NCBI RefSeq assembly: GCF_900236475.1
Contig: NZ_LT963352.1
Coordinates: 5,254,001 to 5,318,000 of the forward strand
Reading direction: 5' to 3'
Length of the DNA: 64,000 bases
DNA from: Streptomyces chartreusis NRRL 3882
GTDB lineage: Bacteria > Actinomycetota > Actinomycetes > Streptomycetales > Streptomycetaceae
Shown: positions 7,134 to 15,573 of the stretch, in pieces
Layout of the letters: every line of letters starts with the position of its first letter
How positions within the stretch are numbered: position 1 is the first letter of the stretch
Translations under genes and position numbers: made by a program
The notes under the pieces: model-generated
Seen by the model: only the letters and a program-made list of their open reading frames with translations
What the model was told of the DNA's origin: nothing
The model's database searches: none

Positions 7134-9350
7134 GTGGCCACATTCCTCTACAAAATCGGCCGGATGTCGTTCCGGCGGCGGCACTTCGTCGCCCTGATCT
7201 GGGTGGCCCTGCTGACCCTCGCCGGTGTCGGCGCGGCCAGTGCCCCCACCGCGGGCAACAGCTCGTTCTCCATCCCCGGCACCGAGGCGCAGAAGGCCTT
7301 CGACCTGCTGGAACAGCGCTTCCCCGGCACCAGCGCCGACGGAGCCACCGCACGTGTCGTCTTCAAGGCGCCGAGCGGCGAGAAGATGACCGACCCCGGC
7401 AACAAGGCGACCGTCCGGGAGACAGTCAAGGAACTCTCCGACGGCTCCGAGGTCGTCCGCGTCACCGACCCCTACCAGGCGAAGGCCGTCAGCAAGGACG
7501 GCACGGTCGCGTACGCGCAGGTGTCGTACAAGGTCTCCGGCATGGAGCTGGAGGACTCCTCGCGCGACGCACTGGAGGACTCCGCGCAGGACGCGCGCAA
7601 GGACGGGCTGACGGTCGAGATCGGCGGTGACGCGCTCCAGACGGTCCCGCACACCGGCACCACCGAGATCATCGGCATCGCGGTCGCCGCGGTCGTCCTC
7701 GTCATCACCTTCGGCTCGCTGGTCGCGGCCGGTCTGCCGCTGCTGACGGCACTCGTCGGCGTGGGCATCGGCGTCTCCACGATCACGGCGCTGGCCAGTG
7801 CGCTGGACCTCGGCTCGACGACCTCCACCCTCGCCATGATGATCGGCCTCGCGGTCGGCATCGACTACGCGCTGTTCATCGTCTCCCGCTACCGGGCCGA
7901 ACTCGCCGAGGGCCGCGACCGCGAGGAGGCGGCCGGCCGGGCCGTCGGCACGGCCGGCTCCGCGGTGGTCTTCGCGGGCCTCACGGTCGTGATCGCCCTG
8001 GTGGGCCTGTCCGTCGTCAACATCCCGATGCTGACGAAGATGGGCGTCGCGGCGGCGGGCACGGTGGCCATCGCGGTGCTGATCGCCCTGACCATGATCC
8101 CGGCGCTGCTCGGGTACGCGGGCCCGAGGGTGAAGCCGGCGGGGGAGAAGGGCAAGCTGCTCGGCCGGGCCAAGGCGCGGGACGGGCAGGACAAGCCGGC
8201 CAAGCCGAACCTGGGCACGCGCTGGGCGAGCTTCGTCGTCCGCCGCCCGGTCGCGGTGCTGCTGCTCGGCGTGATCGGCCTCGGCGCGGCGGCCGTCCCG
8301 GCGGCGAGCCTGGAACTGGGCCTGCCGGACGACGGTTCCCAGCCCACGTCCACCACGCAGCGCCGCGCCTACGACCTCCTCTCCGAGGGCTTCGGGCCGG
8401 GCTTCAACGGCCCCCTGATGGTCGTGGTCGACGCGAAGGACAGCGACGACCCGAAGGCGGCCTTCACGCGGGTCGGCGACGAGATCAAGGGCCTCGAGGA
8501 CGTCGTCACCGTCACGCCGCCGGCGCCCAACAAGGCCGGCGACACGGCGACGATCACGGTCATCCCGGACTCCAAGCCCTCCTCGGTCGCGACGGAGGAC
8601 CTGGTCCACTCCATCCGGGACAAGGGCGCCGGGATCAAGGCCGACTCCGACGCGAACGTGCTGGTCACGGGCCAGACGGCGATGAACATCGACGTCAGTG
8701 AGAAGCTCAACGACGCCCTGATCCCCTATCTGGTCCTGGTGGTCGGCCTGGCCTTCCTCCTGCTGATCGTGGTGTTCCGCTCGATCCTCGTCCCCCTGAA
8801 GGCGGCCCTCGGCTTCCTCCTGTCGGTGATGGCGGCCCTCGGCGCGGTGGTCGCGGTCTTCCAGTGGGGCTGGCTGGCGGACCTGATGGGCGTCGAGCAG
8901 ACCGGCCCGGTCATGTCGATGATGCCGATCTTCATGGTGGGCGTGGTCTTCGGCCTGGCGATGGACTACGAGGTCTTCCTGGTGACCCGGATGCGGGAGG
9001 CCTACGTCCACGGCGAGAAGGCCGGCCAGGCCGTCGTGACGGGCTTCCGGCACGGCGCCCGGGTGGTGACGGCCGCGGCGGTCATCATGATGGCGGTCTT
9101 CGCCGGCTTCATCGGTTCGTCCGAGTCGATGGTCAAGATGATCGGCTTCGGCCTCGCCATCGCCGTGTTCTTCGACGCGTTCGTCGTCCGCATGGCCATC
9201 GTCCCGGCCGTCCTGGCCCTCCTCGGCCGCAAGGCCTGGTGGCTGCCGAAGTGGCTGGACCGGGCACTGCCCAACGTGGACGTCGAGGGCGAGGGCCTGC
9301 GCTCGCACACCGACCGCGGCGATCAGGACAGGGAGCTGGTACGCGCCTGA
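7134..9350 (+). CDS. MmpL-family RND transporter
   Basis: 738 aa inner-membrane transporter of the MMPL branch of the RND superfamily, which exports lipids or drugs using the proton gradient. There are two homologous halves, each with one TM segment, an extracytoplasmic loop and five clustered TM segments. The proton-relay Asp-Tyr pairs are visible in GLAVGIDYALFIVSRYR (first half, about 245) and VFGLAMDYEVFLVTRMRE (second half, about 605). A basic linker (LLGRAKARDGQDKPAKP) separates the halves. The GTG start follows GGGAG. It lies downstream of the TetR gene and is probably its target. A strong terminator follows. The cargo is unknown. Confidence 0.9.
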   Translation: MATFLYKIGRMSFRRRHFVALIWVALLTLAGVGAASAPTAGNSSFSIPGTEAQKAFDLLEQRFPGTSADGATARVVFKAPSGEKMTDPGNKATVRETVKELSDGSEVVRVTDPYQAKAVSKDGTVAYAQVSYKVSGMELEDSSRDALEDSAQDARKDGLTVEIGGDALQTVPHTGTTEIIGIAVAAVVLVITFGSLVAAGLPLLTALVGVGIGVSTITALASALDLGSTTSTLAMMIGLAVGIDYALFIVSRYRAELAEGRDREEAAGRAVGTAGSAVVFAGLTVVIALVGLSVVNIPMLTKMGVAAAGTVAIAVLIALTMIPALLGYAGPRVKPAGEKGKLLGRAKARDGQDKPAKPNLGTRWASFVVRRPVAVLLLGVIGLGAAAVPAASLELGLPDDGSQPTSTTQRRAYDLLSEGFGPGFNGPLMVVVDAKDSDDPKAAFTRVGDEIKGLEDVVTVTPPAPNKAGDTATITVIPDSKPSSVATEDLVHSIRDKGAGIKADSDANVLVTGQTAMNIDVSEKLNDALIPYLVLVVGLAFLLLIVVFRSILVPLKAALGFLLSVMAALGAVVAVFQWGWLADLMGVEQTGPVMSMMPIFMVGVVFGLAMDYEVFLVTRMREAYVHGEKAGQAVVTGFRHGARVVTAAAVIMMAVFAGFIGSSESMVKMIGFGLAIAVFFDAFVVRMAIVPAVLALLGRKAWWLPKWLDRALPNVDVEGEGLRSHTDRGDQDRELVRA

Positions 9351-9369
9351 GCGCACCCTGACAGGCCGG

Positions 9370-9406
9370 CCGGTGAGGGCCCCGTGGGACGGGGAGCCCT
9401 CACCGG
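9370..9406. terminator. Bidirectional hairpin terminator
   Basis: Perfect 11-bp inverted repeat CCGGTGAGGGC (9370-9380) and GCCCTCACCGG (9396-9406) with a GC-rich loop that can pair further. It separates the convergent mmpL and alcohol dehydrogenase genes. Confidence 0.8.
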
Positions 9407-9414
9407 CTCCTGTC

Positions 9415-10557
9415 TCAGGCGTGCGGGTGGAGGACGACCTTGGTGTAACCCTCGACCCGCTTGTCGAACTTCTCGTACGCCGTGGGCGCCTGGTCGAGAG
9501 GAAGCTCGTGCGAGACGACGAAGCTCGGCTTCGCACGGTCCTCGATGATCAGGTCACGCAGGTGGCGGTTGTACCGCTTGACGTTGCACTGACCGGTGCC
9601 CATGCGGAGCCCCTTCTCGAAGAGGCGTCCGACGGAGACCATCAGCATGCCCTGCTTCGCCTGCTCGTCCGGTCCGCCGGGGTCGCGGGGGACGTACAGG
9701 CCGGGCACGCCGAGCGCGCCCGTCGGCCGGACCGTCTCGACGAGCGAGTTCAGTACGGTCGCCGGCTCCTCGCGGTCCTCGTTCTGCGCCTGGGCCTGGT
9801 AGCCGACCGCGTCGATCCCCTTGTCCGTGCCCCGGCCGCCTTCGGTCTGCTCCTTGATCTGCTCCGCCGGGTTGCCCTGGGTGAAGTCGATCGGCACGGC
9901 ACCGATCTCCCGCGCCTTCTGCAGCCGCTCCGCCACCCGGTCGACCACGAACACCTTGCTCGCGCCGCGCAGCATCGCCGAGTAGGCGGCCATGAGCCCG
10001 ACCGGACCGCCGCCGTAGACCGCGACGGTGTCACCGGGACGCACGTCGGCCAGTTCGTTGCCGTGGTAGCCGGTCGGGAAGATGTCGGCGAGAAGGACGA
10101 AGTCGGTCTCCTTCTCGGTGCCCTCGGGGAGCTTGAGGCAGTTGAAGTCGGCGTACGGCACGCGCACGTACTCCGCCTGGCCTCCCACATAGGGCCCCAT
10201 CGCGACATAGCCGTAGGCGCCGCCGGCGAATCCCGGGTTCACGGTCAGGCAGAAGCCCGTGAAACCGGCCGTACAGTTCTTGCAGAATCCGCATGCCACG
10301 TTGAAGGGCATGACCACCCGGTCGCCGCGGCTGAGCGAGGTGACCCCCTCTCCTGCCTCCTCGACGACCCCGAGGTTCTCGTGACCGAACACGATCCCCG
10401 GTTCCGCGGCGGTACGGCCCTCGTACATGTGCAGGTCCGAGCCGCAGATGGCGGTCGAGGTGACGCGGACGATCACGTCGTTCGGGTGCTGGATCCGTGG
10501 GTCCTCCACTTGTTCTATCGCTACCTCGAAGGGGCCTTTGTACACGACAGCCCTCAT
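9415..10557 (-). CDS. Zinc-dependent alcohol dehydrogenase (glutathione-independent formaldehyde dehydrogenase-like)
   Basis: 380 aa medium-chain zinc dehydrogenase. Catalytic-zinc ligands lie in AICGSDLHMYEG (Cys) and FGHENLG (His-Glu). The structural-zinc loop is CGFCKNCTAGFTGFC. The NAD(H) Rossmann motif is AVYGGGPVGLMAA. The extended loop after the coenzyme domain (QNEDREEPATVLNSLVE) is typical of the FdhA-like/threonine-dehydrogenase-like branch that dismutates or oxidises aldehydes. The ATG at 10557 has GGAGG nine bases upstream; an upstream in-frame extension is unlikely. It diverges from the small gene at 10643. The exact substrate is uncertain. Confidence 0.88.
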   Translation of the reverse strand: MRAVVYKGPFEVAIEQVEDPRIQHPNDVIVRVTSTAICGSDLHMYEGRTAAEPGIVFGHENLGVVEEAGEGVTSLSRGDRVVMPFNVACGFCKNCTAGFTGFCLTVNPGFAGGAYGYVAMGPYVGGQAEYVRVPYADFNCLKLPEGTEKETDFVLLADIFPTGYHGNELADVRPGDTVAVYGGGPVGLMAAYSAMLRGASKVFVVDRVAERLQKAREIGAVPIDFTQGNPAEQIKEQTEGGRGTDKGIDAVGYQAQAQNEDREEPATVLNSLVETVRPTGALGVPGLYVPRDPGGPDEQAKQGMLMVSVGRLFEKGLRMGTGQCNVKRYNRHLRDLIIEDRAKPSFVVSHELPLDQAPTAYEKFDKRVEGYTKVVLHPHA

Positions 10558-10642
10558 CGTCACGCACCTCCGTTTTGTGCCGTGGGTCATATACCAGGCT
10601 GGTGCATGATGAGACGATTTGCATCTACAGAGGGAAGGAACT

Positions 10643-10834
10643 ATGGCTTTGTCAGGACGTATCGGCACACTGCTCGTGGCGGTCCCCGGCTTGTCCGGCG
10701 TCGTCTATCCGGAGGGGACCCGCGTGACCATCCAGGGCACCGGAGGGTCTGTCGACGGTTTCGTCGACGGAGACTGGCTGCCGCTCGCGTGGTGGGAGTT
10801 CGCGGATGTCCGGCCGGAGGACGCCACCGGCTGA
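10643..10834 (+). CDS. Small hypothetical protein
   Basis: 63 aa starting MALSGRIGTLLV, preceded by GGAAGGAA. It has a short hydrophobic N-terminal stretch and a beta-rich middle (GVVYPEGTRVTIQGTGGSVDGFVDGDWLPLAWWEF), but no recognised family motif. The ATG lies 86 bp from the divergent alcohol dehydrogenase start, so the two share a promoter region. The function is unknown. Confidence 0.5.
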   Translation: MALSGRIGTLLVAVPGLSGVVYPEGTRVTIQGTGGSVDGFVDGDWLPLAWWEFADVRPEDATG

Positions 10835-10877
10835 AACCACCTCGCGTGCCTCGTACACGTACCGCTAGCGTGCCCGC

Positions 10878-11393
10878 ATGACGACGACAGCCGCCACTGA
10901 CGCCGAGCACTCCGGAGCGCACCCCCGGTTCATCGAAGCCCTGCGGGAGCTCGGCCTGGAGCAGGTCGCTCCGCGCATCCGCCGGTTCCCGGAAGCCACC
11001 CGTACCGCCGCCGAGGCCGCCGCCGCGATCGGGTGTGAGCTGAGCCAGATCTGCAAGTCGCTGATCTTTGCCGCGGACGGTGTGCCGGTGCTGGTGCTCA
11101 TGGACGGGGCGTCGCGGGTCGACGTCGAGCTCGTGCGGAAGGAGCTCGGGGCGGACAAGGTCACCCGGGCCAGGGCCGACGCCGTGCGGGAGACCACCGG
11201 GTACGCCATCGGCGGCGTGCCGCCCTTCGGGCACAGGACGAGGACGCGCGTGCTCGCCGACCGGTCCCTGCTGGAGCACGACGTCGTCTGGGCCGCTGCC
11301 GGGACGCCGTACACCGTGTTCCCCATGGCGCCCCGCGACCTCGTCGCCCACGCCGGCGGCACCCTCGTGGACGTGCGCGAGCACGCCGCGTGA
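10878..11393 (+). CDS. ybaK: YbaK/EbsC-family Cys-tRNA(Pro) deacylase-like protein
   Basis: 171 aa of the YbaK/prolyl-tRNA-editing (INS) family, which clears cysteine mischarged on tRNA-Pro or related mischarged tRNAs. Family signs include the conserved catalytic Lys region CELSQICKSLIF (about residues 54-65), the strand VPVLVLMDGASRVD, the GYAIGGVPPFGH loop (about 111-122) and the closing TVFPMAPRDLV. It is cytoplasmic and stands alone, so it is a trans-editing protein rather than a ProRS domain. It ends with a GTGA overlap with the transporter gene, so the two are co-translated. The precise tRNA specificity is not readable. Confidence 0.87.
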   Translation: MTTTAATDAEHSGAHPRFIEALRELGLEQVAPRIRRFPEATRTAAEAAAAIGCELSQICKSLIFAADGVPVLVLMDGASRVDVELVRKELGADKVTRARADAVRETTGYAIGGVPPFGHRTRTRVLADRSLLEHDVVWAAAGTPYTVFPMAPRDLVAHAGGTLVDVREHAA

Positions 11394-12235
11394 CGCCCCT
11401 GGTCACCGCCGCCGTCCTGCTCGCCGCCGTCACGCACGCCGGCTGGAACGCCATCGCCCACAAGATCACCGACAAGCTGGCCGGGTTCGCGCTGATCTCG
11501 GGCGGTGGGGTGGTCATCGGGCTGGCCCTGGCGCCCTTCGTGGCCTTCCCGGCGGCCCGGGCATGGCCCTACCTGCTCGGCTCCGCCGCCATACACATCG
11601 CCTACTACACGCTGCTCATGAAGTCCTTCCGGCTGGGCGACTTCGGGCAGGCCTATCCCATCGCGCGCGGCACCGCGCCCCTCGTCGTGACCGTGCTGGC
11701 CGCCGTCTTCGCGCACGAGGTGCCCGACGGGTGGGCCGCCGCCGGTGTCGCCCTGTCGTGCGCGGGGCTGACCGGCGTCGCCGTGTGGGGACTGCGGGGG
11801 CGTCGGCCCGACTGGGCGGCGATCGGGGCGGCCCTGGCGACCGGGCTGACGATCGCGGCGTACACCGTCGTCGACGGACTCGGCGTGCGCGCCTCCGCGT
11901 CCCCCCTCGGGTACATCGCCTGGCTGATGGCGGTGCAGGGGGTGGTGGTCCCCGCCTATGCCGTGAGCCGCTGGAGGAGGGAGACCGCCGCCGTGCTGCG
12001 GCCCTTCGCCGCGCTCGGGCTCCTCGGGGCCGCCGGATCCGTCACCGCCTACGCCCTCGTCCTGTGGGCCCAGACCAGGGCCGAACTCGCGCCCATCGCC
12101 GCCCTGCGCGAGTCGTCGATCATCGTGGGCGCGGCGATCGGGGCCGTGTTCTTCAAGGAGCGGTTCGGCGCGCCGAGAATCGTGGCGGCCGGGCTGCTCG
12201 TCGTCGGGATCGGGCTGATGCTGCACACCGGATAG
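11390..12235 (+). CDS. EamA/DMT-superfamily transporter
   Basis: 281 aa membrane protein with about ten hydrophobic segments in two repeated halves, the EamA (drug/metabolite transporter) pattern. The first repeat has HIAYYTLLMKSFRLGDFGQAYPIARGTAPL and the second a matching AYALVLWAQTRAELAPIAALRESSIIVGAAIG. Such proteins export amino acids or other metabolites. The GTG start overlaps the stop of the upstream deacylase. The substrate is unknown. Confidence 0.85.
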   Translation: MTPLVTAAVLLAAVTHAGWNAIAHKITDKLAGFALISGGGVVIGLALAPFVAFPAARAWPYLLGSAAIHIAYYTLLMKSFRLGDFGQAYPIARGTAPLVVTVLAAVFAHEVPDGWAAAGVALSCAGLTGVAVWGLRGRRPDWAAIGAALATGLTIAAYTVVDGLGVRASASPLGYIAWLMAVQGVVVPAYAVSRWRRETAAVLRPFAALGLLGAAGSVTAYALVLWAQTRAELAPIAALRESSIIVGAAIGAVFFKERFGAPRIVAAGLLVVGIGLMLHTG

Positions 12236-12306
12236 TCCGGGTCAGGCGGGTGCGCATCCCCCTCGTGAGGAGGACCCTGGAACTAGGCGTTCCGGAGGTG
12301 ATCGAC

Positions 12307-12582
12307 ATGATGCACACCAGAGTCGGATGGCACGTCGAGATGGAGTTCCGGGAGGACGACCAGCACACCCAGGCGGTGGCGCTGGTCCGGCTGCCCGACG
12401 GCACCGAGGTACGGGCGCGTGGGCACGCGAGCCGGCACCGGACCGACGTCAATCAGCCCAGAGTCGGGGAGGAGATCGCCGGCGCCCGGGCGCTGAACGA
12501 GCTCGCCATGCAACTGCTGACCAAGGCGCACGAGGAGATCGACCAGGCGTCCGGGCGGACCTCCCACCCGATTCACGTCTAG
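12307..12582 (+). CDS. DUF1876-family small protein
   Basis: 91 aa. The sequence (GWHVEMEFREDD ... VALVRLPDGTEVRARGHASRHRTD ... RALNELAMQLLTKAHEEI) matches the actinobacterial DUF1876 pattern from memory: a short beta sheet followed by a helix. GGAGG sits eight bases before ATG 12307; a second ATG follows directly. The family has no assigned biochemical role. Its stop codon abuts the stop of the convergent hydrolase with no intervening base. Confidence 0.8.
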   Translation: MMHTRVGWHVEMEFREDDQHTQAVALVRLPDGTEVRARGHASRHRTDVNQPRVGEEIAGARALNELAMQLLTKAHEEIDQASGRTSHPIHV

Positions 12583-13752
12583 TCACCCCTGGAGCCCCAG
12601 CGCTCCCCGCACCGCCCGCACCAGCCCCTGAGCCCTAGGATCCGCCGTCACCGTCTTGCGGAAGCCGTTGGTGACGTAGCCGAACGCGATCCCGGTCTCC
12701 GGGTCGGCGAAGCCGAGGGCGCCGCCGCGGCCCGGGTGGCCGAAGGAGCCCGGTGCGAGGAAGGGGGAGGCGCTGCCGTGCAGCATGTAGCCGAGGCCGA
12801 AGCGGGTGCCGACCACCAGGACGCGGTCGGGGCCCGCCGACTCCTCGGCCCGGGCCAGTGCGACCGTCTCCGGCGTGAACAGGCGTGAGCCACCGGCGCT
12901 GTCGCCGATCAGCGAGGCGTAGAAGCCGGCCAGTCCGTCCGCCGTCGCGATGGCGTTGGTCGCGGGGAGGGCCGCCGCGCGGTAGGCCGGGTCGTTCTGG
13001 TCCGGGAACGGGGTGATCGCCGCGAAGGCCCGGCGGGTCAGGGAGGCCGGGTCCTCGTAGGCCTCGGTGACCGAGCGCTTCGGGCGGGTGCGCAGGCCGC
13101 CGGTCGGCTCGGGTCCCTCGACGCGGCCCACGCGTCCGACCCGGGAGGCCTCCGCGTCCGGCAGGCCCAGCCAGAGGTCCAGGCCCAGCGGGCCGGTGAT
13201 CTGTGCGGCGAGCCATGCGCCGGTGCCCTGCCCGGTCACGCGTCGCACCAGTTCGTCGAGGAGCCAGCCGTAGGTGAGCGCGTGGTAGCCGTGGGCGGTG
13301 CCGGGTTCCCAGGCGGGGGCCTGGGCGGCTACCGCCTCCGGGCCCCGCAGCGGGTCGAGGGCCTGCTCGGGGGTGAGGGGCCGGTCGAGCACGGGGAGTC
13401 CGGCCCGGTGGCTCAGGACGTGCCGGACCAGCACCCGCTCCTTGCCCCGCGCCTTGAACTCCGGCCAGTAGTGGCCCACCGGCGCGTCCAGGTCCAGCTG
13501 CCCGCGCTGGTGCAGCAGCAGGAGTACGGCGGCGGCGACGCCCTTCGTCGCCGAGCGCACGACCTGAGCCGTGCCGCGCTCCCACGGGTCCGTGCCGTCG
13601 ACGTCCTTCGTGCCGGCCCACAGGTCGACGACCCGCTGCCCGTTCCGGTGGACGGCGACCGCCGCGCCCCGCTCCCCGAGCGTGGCGAAGTTCCGTGCGA
13701 ACGCGTCCCTGACCGGTTCGAAGCCCTCGGCCACTGTGCCGTGCACGTCCAC
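12583..13752 (-). CDS. Serine beta-lactamase-fold hydrolase (class C/esterase type)
   Basis: About 389 aa from GTG 13752 (AGGAG seven bases upstream). The nucleophile motif SxxK is SATK in VVRSATKGVAAAVL (about residue 83). The Tyr-motif region is GYHALTYGWLLDEL (about 160-173), and HPGRGGALGFADPE near the C-terminus replaces the KTG triad, as in EstB-like esterases. No signal peptide is visible, which favours a cytoplasmic esterase or peptidase over a secreted beta-lactamase. It lies downstream of ohr on the same strand with a 43-bp gap. The physiological substrate is unknown. Confidence 0.85.
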   Translation of the reverse strand: MDVHGTVAEGFEPVRDAFARNFATLGERGAAVAVHRNGQRVVDLWAGTKDVDGTDPWERGTAQVVRSATKGVAAAVLLLLHQRGQLDLDAPVGHYWPEFKARGKERVLVRHVLSHRAGLPVLDRPLTPEQALDPLRGPEAVAAQAPAWEPGTAHGYHALTYGWLLDELVRRVTGQGTGAWLAAQITGPLGLDLWLGLPDAEASRVGRVGRVEGPEPTGGLRTRPKRSVTEAYEDPASLTRRAFAAITPFPDQNDPAYRAAALPATNAIATADGLAGFYASLIGDSAGGSRLFTPETVALARAEESAGPDRVLVVGTRFGLGYMLHGSASPFLAPGSFGHPGRGGALGFADPETGIAFGYVTNGFRKTVTADPRAQGLVRAVRGALGLQG

Positions 13753-13795
13753 GTCCGTACTCCTCGTATCGCTGCGGTGCTCTCCTTGCTCTCCT

Positions 13796-14242
13796 TCAGC
13801 CAAGCAGGATGGTCACGTCGATGTTCCCGCGGGTCGCGTTCGAGTACGGGCAGACCTCGTGGGCCGCGTCCACCAGCTTGGTCGCGAGGTCCGGGTCGAG
13901 GACGGGGAGCGAGACGCTCAGGGCGACCGCGAGGCCGTAGCCGCGCTGCTTGTTGGGGCCGATGCCGACCTTCGCGGCGACCGTGGAGCCGGTCAGGCCG
14001 TAGCCCTCGCGGTTGCCGACCAGGATCAGCGCGTTGTGGAAGCAGGAGCTGTAGCCGGCCGCGAAGAGCTGTTCCGGGTTGGTGCCGTTGCCGTCGCCGC
14101 CGAGCTGCGGGGGCATCGCGACCTTGAGGTCGAGTTGCCCGTCCTGGCTGGTCACATAGCCCTCGCGGCCGCCGTGGGCGGTGGCCTCGGCCACGTACAT
14201 GATCTTCGTCGGGCGGGTGTCGACGGCGGGGCCGTCAGTCAT
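13796..14242 (-). CDS. ohr: Organic hydroperoxide resistance protein (OsmC/Ohr)
   Basis: 148 aa thiol peroxidase that reduces organic hydroperoxides. The two catalytic cysteines are present: SSCFHNAL (about 60) and EVCPYSNATRGN (about 127), and the Ohr-type opening (KIMYVAEATAHGGREG) is clear. The ATG at 14242 has GGGGGAGG upstream; longer readings are not needed. The gene lies directly downstream of its presumed repressor ohrR on the same strand, so oxidation of OhrR should induce it. Confidence 0.93.
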   Translation of the reverse strand: MTDGPAVDTRPTKIMYVAEATAHGGREGYVTSQDGQLDLKVAMPPQLGGDGNGTNPEQLFAAGYSSCFHNALILVGNREGYGLTGSTVAAKVGIGPNKQRGYGLAVALSVSLPVLDPDLATKLVDAAHEVCPYSNATRGNIDVTILLG

Positions 14243-14251
14243 GCTGTCCTC

Positions 14252-14288
14252 CCCCGGGAAACAGTGCGCACAAACACATCGTGCACAA
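14252..14288. promoter_or_regulatory. Possible OhrR operator region
   Basis: In the ohrR-ohr gap the minus strand reads TTGTGCAC and, about 13 bp later, TTGTGCGCAC, so there are two TTGTGC repeats, each with a GTGCAC/GTGCGCAC palindrome. It lies just upstream of the ohr ribosome-binding site, a fitting place for OhrR binding. This is motif inspection only. Confidence 0.35.
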
Positions 14289-14348
14289 GGTACTGACCAG
14301 TAACCGGTCTGCCGCCACCAGGGGGTGGGCAACCGGGGGTAACCGTCC

Positions 14349-14786
14349 CTAAAGGCTTTCCGCCAGCCGCCACAGCTCCTCGCGGAGCCGTGCGACCTCC
14401 GTGCCGTCGAACCCCGTCGCCGCCAGCAGCGCGCCCGGCACGCTCGCCGCCCGCTCCCGGAGTTCCTCGCCGCGCCCGGTCACCGCCACCAGCACCGACC
14501 TCTCGTCCCGCGCCGACCGTGCACGCCGTACGAGTCCCGCCGACTCCAGCCGCTTCAGCAGCGGCGACACCGTGCCGTAGTCGAGCCGCAACGCGGCCGC
14601 CAGCTCCTTGACCGTGGTCTCCCCGCGCTCCCAGAGGACCAGCAGGACGAGGTACTGCGGGTAGGTGAGGCCGAGTTCCTCGAGGAGCGGGCGGTACGCC
14701 GCCGTCACCGCGCGCTGGGCGGCGTACAGCGCGAAGCACAGCTGCCGGTCCAGCAGCAGCGGGCTCTCGGTCTCCTCGTTCGTCAC
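14349..14786 (-). CDS. ohrR: MarR-family organic peroxide sensor OhrR
   Basis: 145 aa MarR-type winged-helix repressor. The reactive cysteine of the OhrR group is in LDRQLCFALYAAQRA (about residue 16). The winged helix reads LTYPQYLVLLVLWERGETTVKELAAAL, then LRLDYGTVSPLLKRLESAGLV and the DERSVLV wing. Oxidation of that Cys by organic peroxide releases DNA in characterised OhrR proteins. The GTG start at 14786 has no clear Shine-Dalgarno, so it may be leaderless or coupled to cbiO, which ends 10 bp upstream. It is paired with ohr, 106 bp downstream. Confidence 0.9.
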   Translation of the reverse strand: MTNEETESPLLLDRQLCFALYAAQRAVTAAYRPLLEELGLTYPQYLVLLVLWERGETTVKELAAALRLDYGTVSPLLKRLESAGLVRRARSARDERSVLVAVTGRGEELRERAASVPGALLAATGFDGTEVARLREELWRLAESL

Positions 14787-14796
14787 GCGCCCATTG

Positions 14797-15573
14797 TCAC
14801 GGACGTGCCGGAGCGGCCGGCACGGCACGCGGATCGAAACCGAACGGCAGCTCCAGCCGGTGGGCGCGCATCAGTTCCTCGTCGGAGAGGAGTTCGCCGG
14901 TCGGGCCGTCCGCCGCGATCACGCCCTCGCTGAGGATCAGGGAGCGCGGGCACAGCTCCAGGGCGTACGGCAGGTCGTGCGTGACCATCAGCACGGTCAC
15001 GTCGAGGGAGCGGAGGATGTCGGCCAGTTCGCGGCGGGAGGCGGGGTCGAGGTTGGAGGAGGGCTCGTCGAGGACGAGGATCTCCGGCTCCATGGCGAGG
15101 ACGGTCGCGACGGCCACCCGGCGGCGCTGGCCGAAGGAGAGGTGGTGCGGCGGGCGGTCCTTGAACTCGGCCATGCCGACCCGCTCCAGCGCCCGGTCCA
15201 CGCGCTGCTCCAGCTCCGGCCCCTTGAGCCCGGCCGCCGCCGGCCCGAACGCCACGTCCTCCCGGACGGTCGGCATGAAGAGCTGGTCGTCCGGGTCCTG
15301 GAAGACGATGCCGACCCGGCGCCGGATCTCCGCCATGTGCTGCCTGCCGACGCGCAGTCCGGCCACCCTCACCGTGCCGGTGCCGCCGGTCAGGATGCCG
15401 TTGAGGTGGAGCACCAGGGTCGTCTTGCCGGCGCCGTTCGGGCCGAGCAGCGCGACCCGCTCGCCGCGCGCGATGGAGAAGTCGACGCCGAAGAGGGCCT
15501 GGTGCCCGTCGGGGTAGGCGAAGGCCAGACCGGCCACGTCCAGGGAAGGGGTCACATCAGTCACAGGGCCCAT
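14797..15573 (-). CDS. cbiO: ECF metal transporter ATPase (CbiO)
   Basis: About 258 aa ABC ATPase energising the CbiMQ transporter. Motifs: Walker A GPNGAGKT (about 40), Q-loop FQDPDDQLF, signature LSFGQRRR, Walker B ILVLDEP, H-loop VTHD. The FQDPDDQ(L/I)F Q-loop is characteristic of energy-coupling-factor ATPases. The start is ATG 15573 or GTG 15564; the latter forms a GTGA overlap with the cbiQ stop. It is the last gene of cbiM(N)-cbiQ-cbiO. The imported ion is nickel or cobalt by family. Confidence 0.92.
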   Translation of the reverse strand: MGPVTDVTPSLDVAGLAFAYPDGHQALFGVDFSIARGERVALLGPNGAGKTTLVLHLNGILTGGTGTVRVAGLRVGRQHMAEIRRRVGIVFQDPDDQLFMPTVREDVAFGPAAAGLKGPELEQRVDRALERVGMAEFKDRPPHHLSFGQRRRVAVATVLAMEPEILVLDEPSSNLDPASRRELADILRSLDVTVLMVTHDLPYALELCPRSLILSEGVIAADGPTGELLSDEELMRAHRLELPFGFDPRAVPAAPARP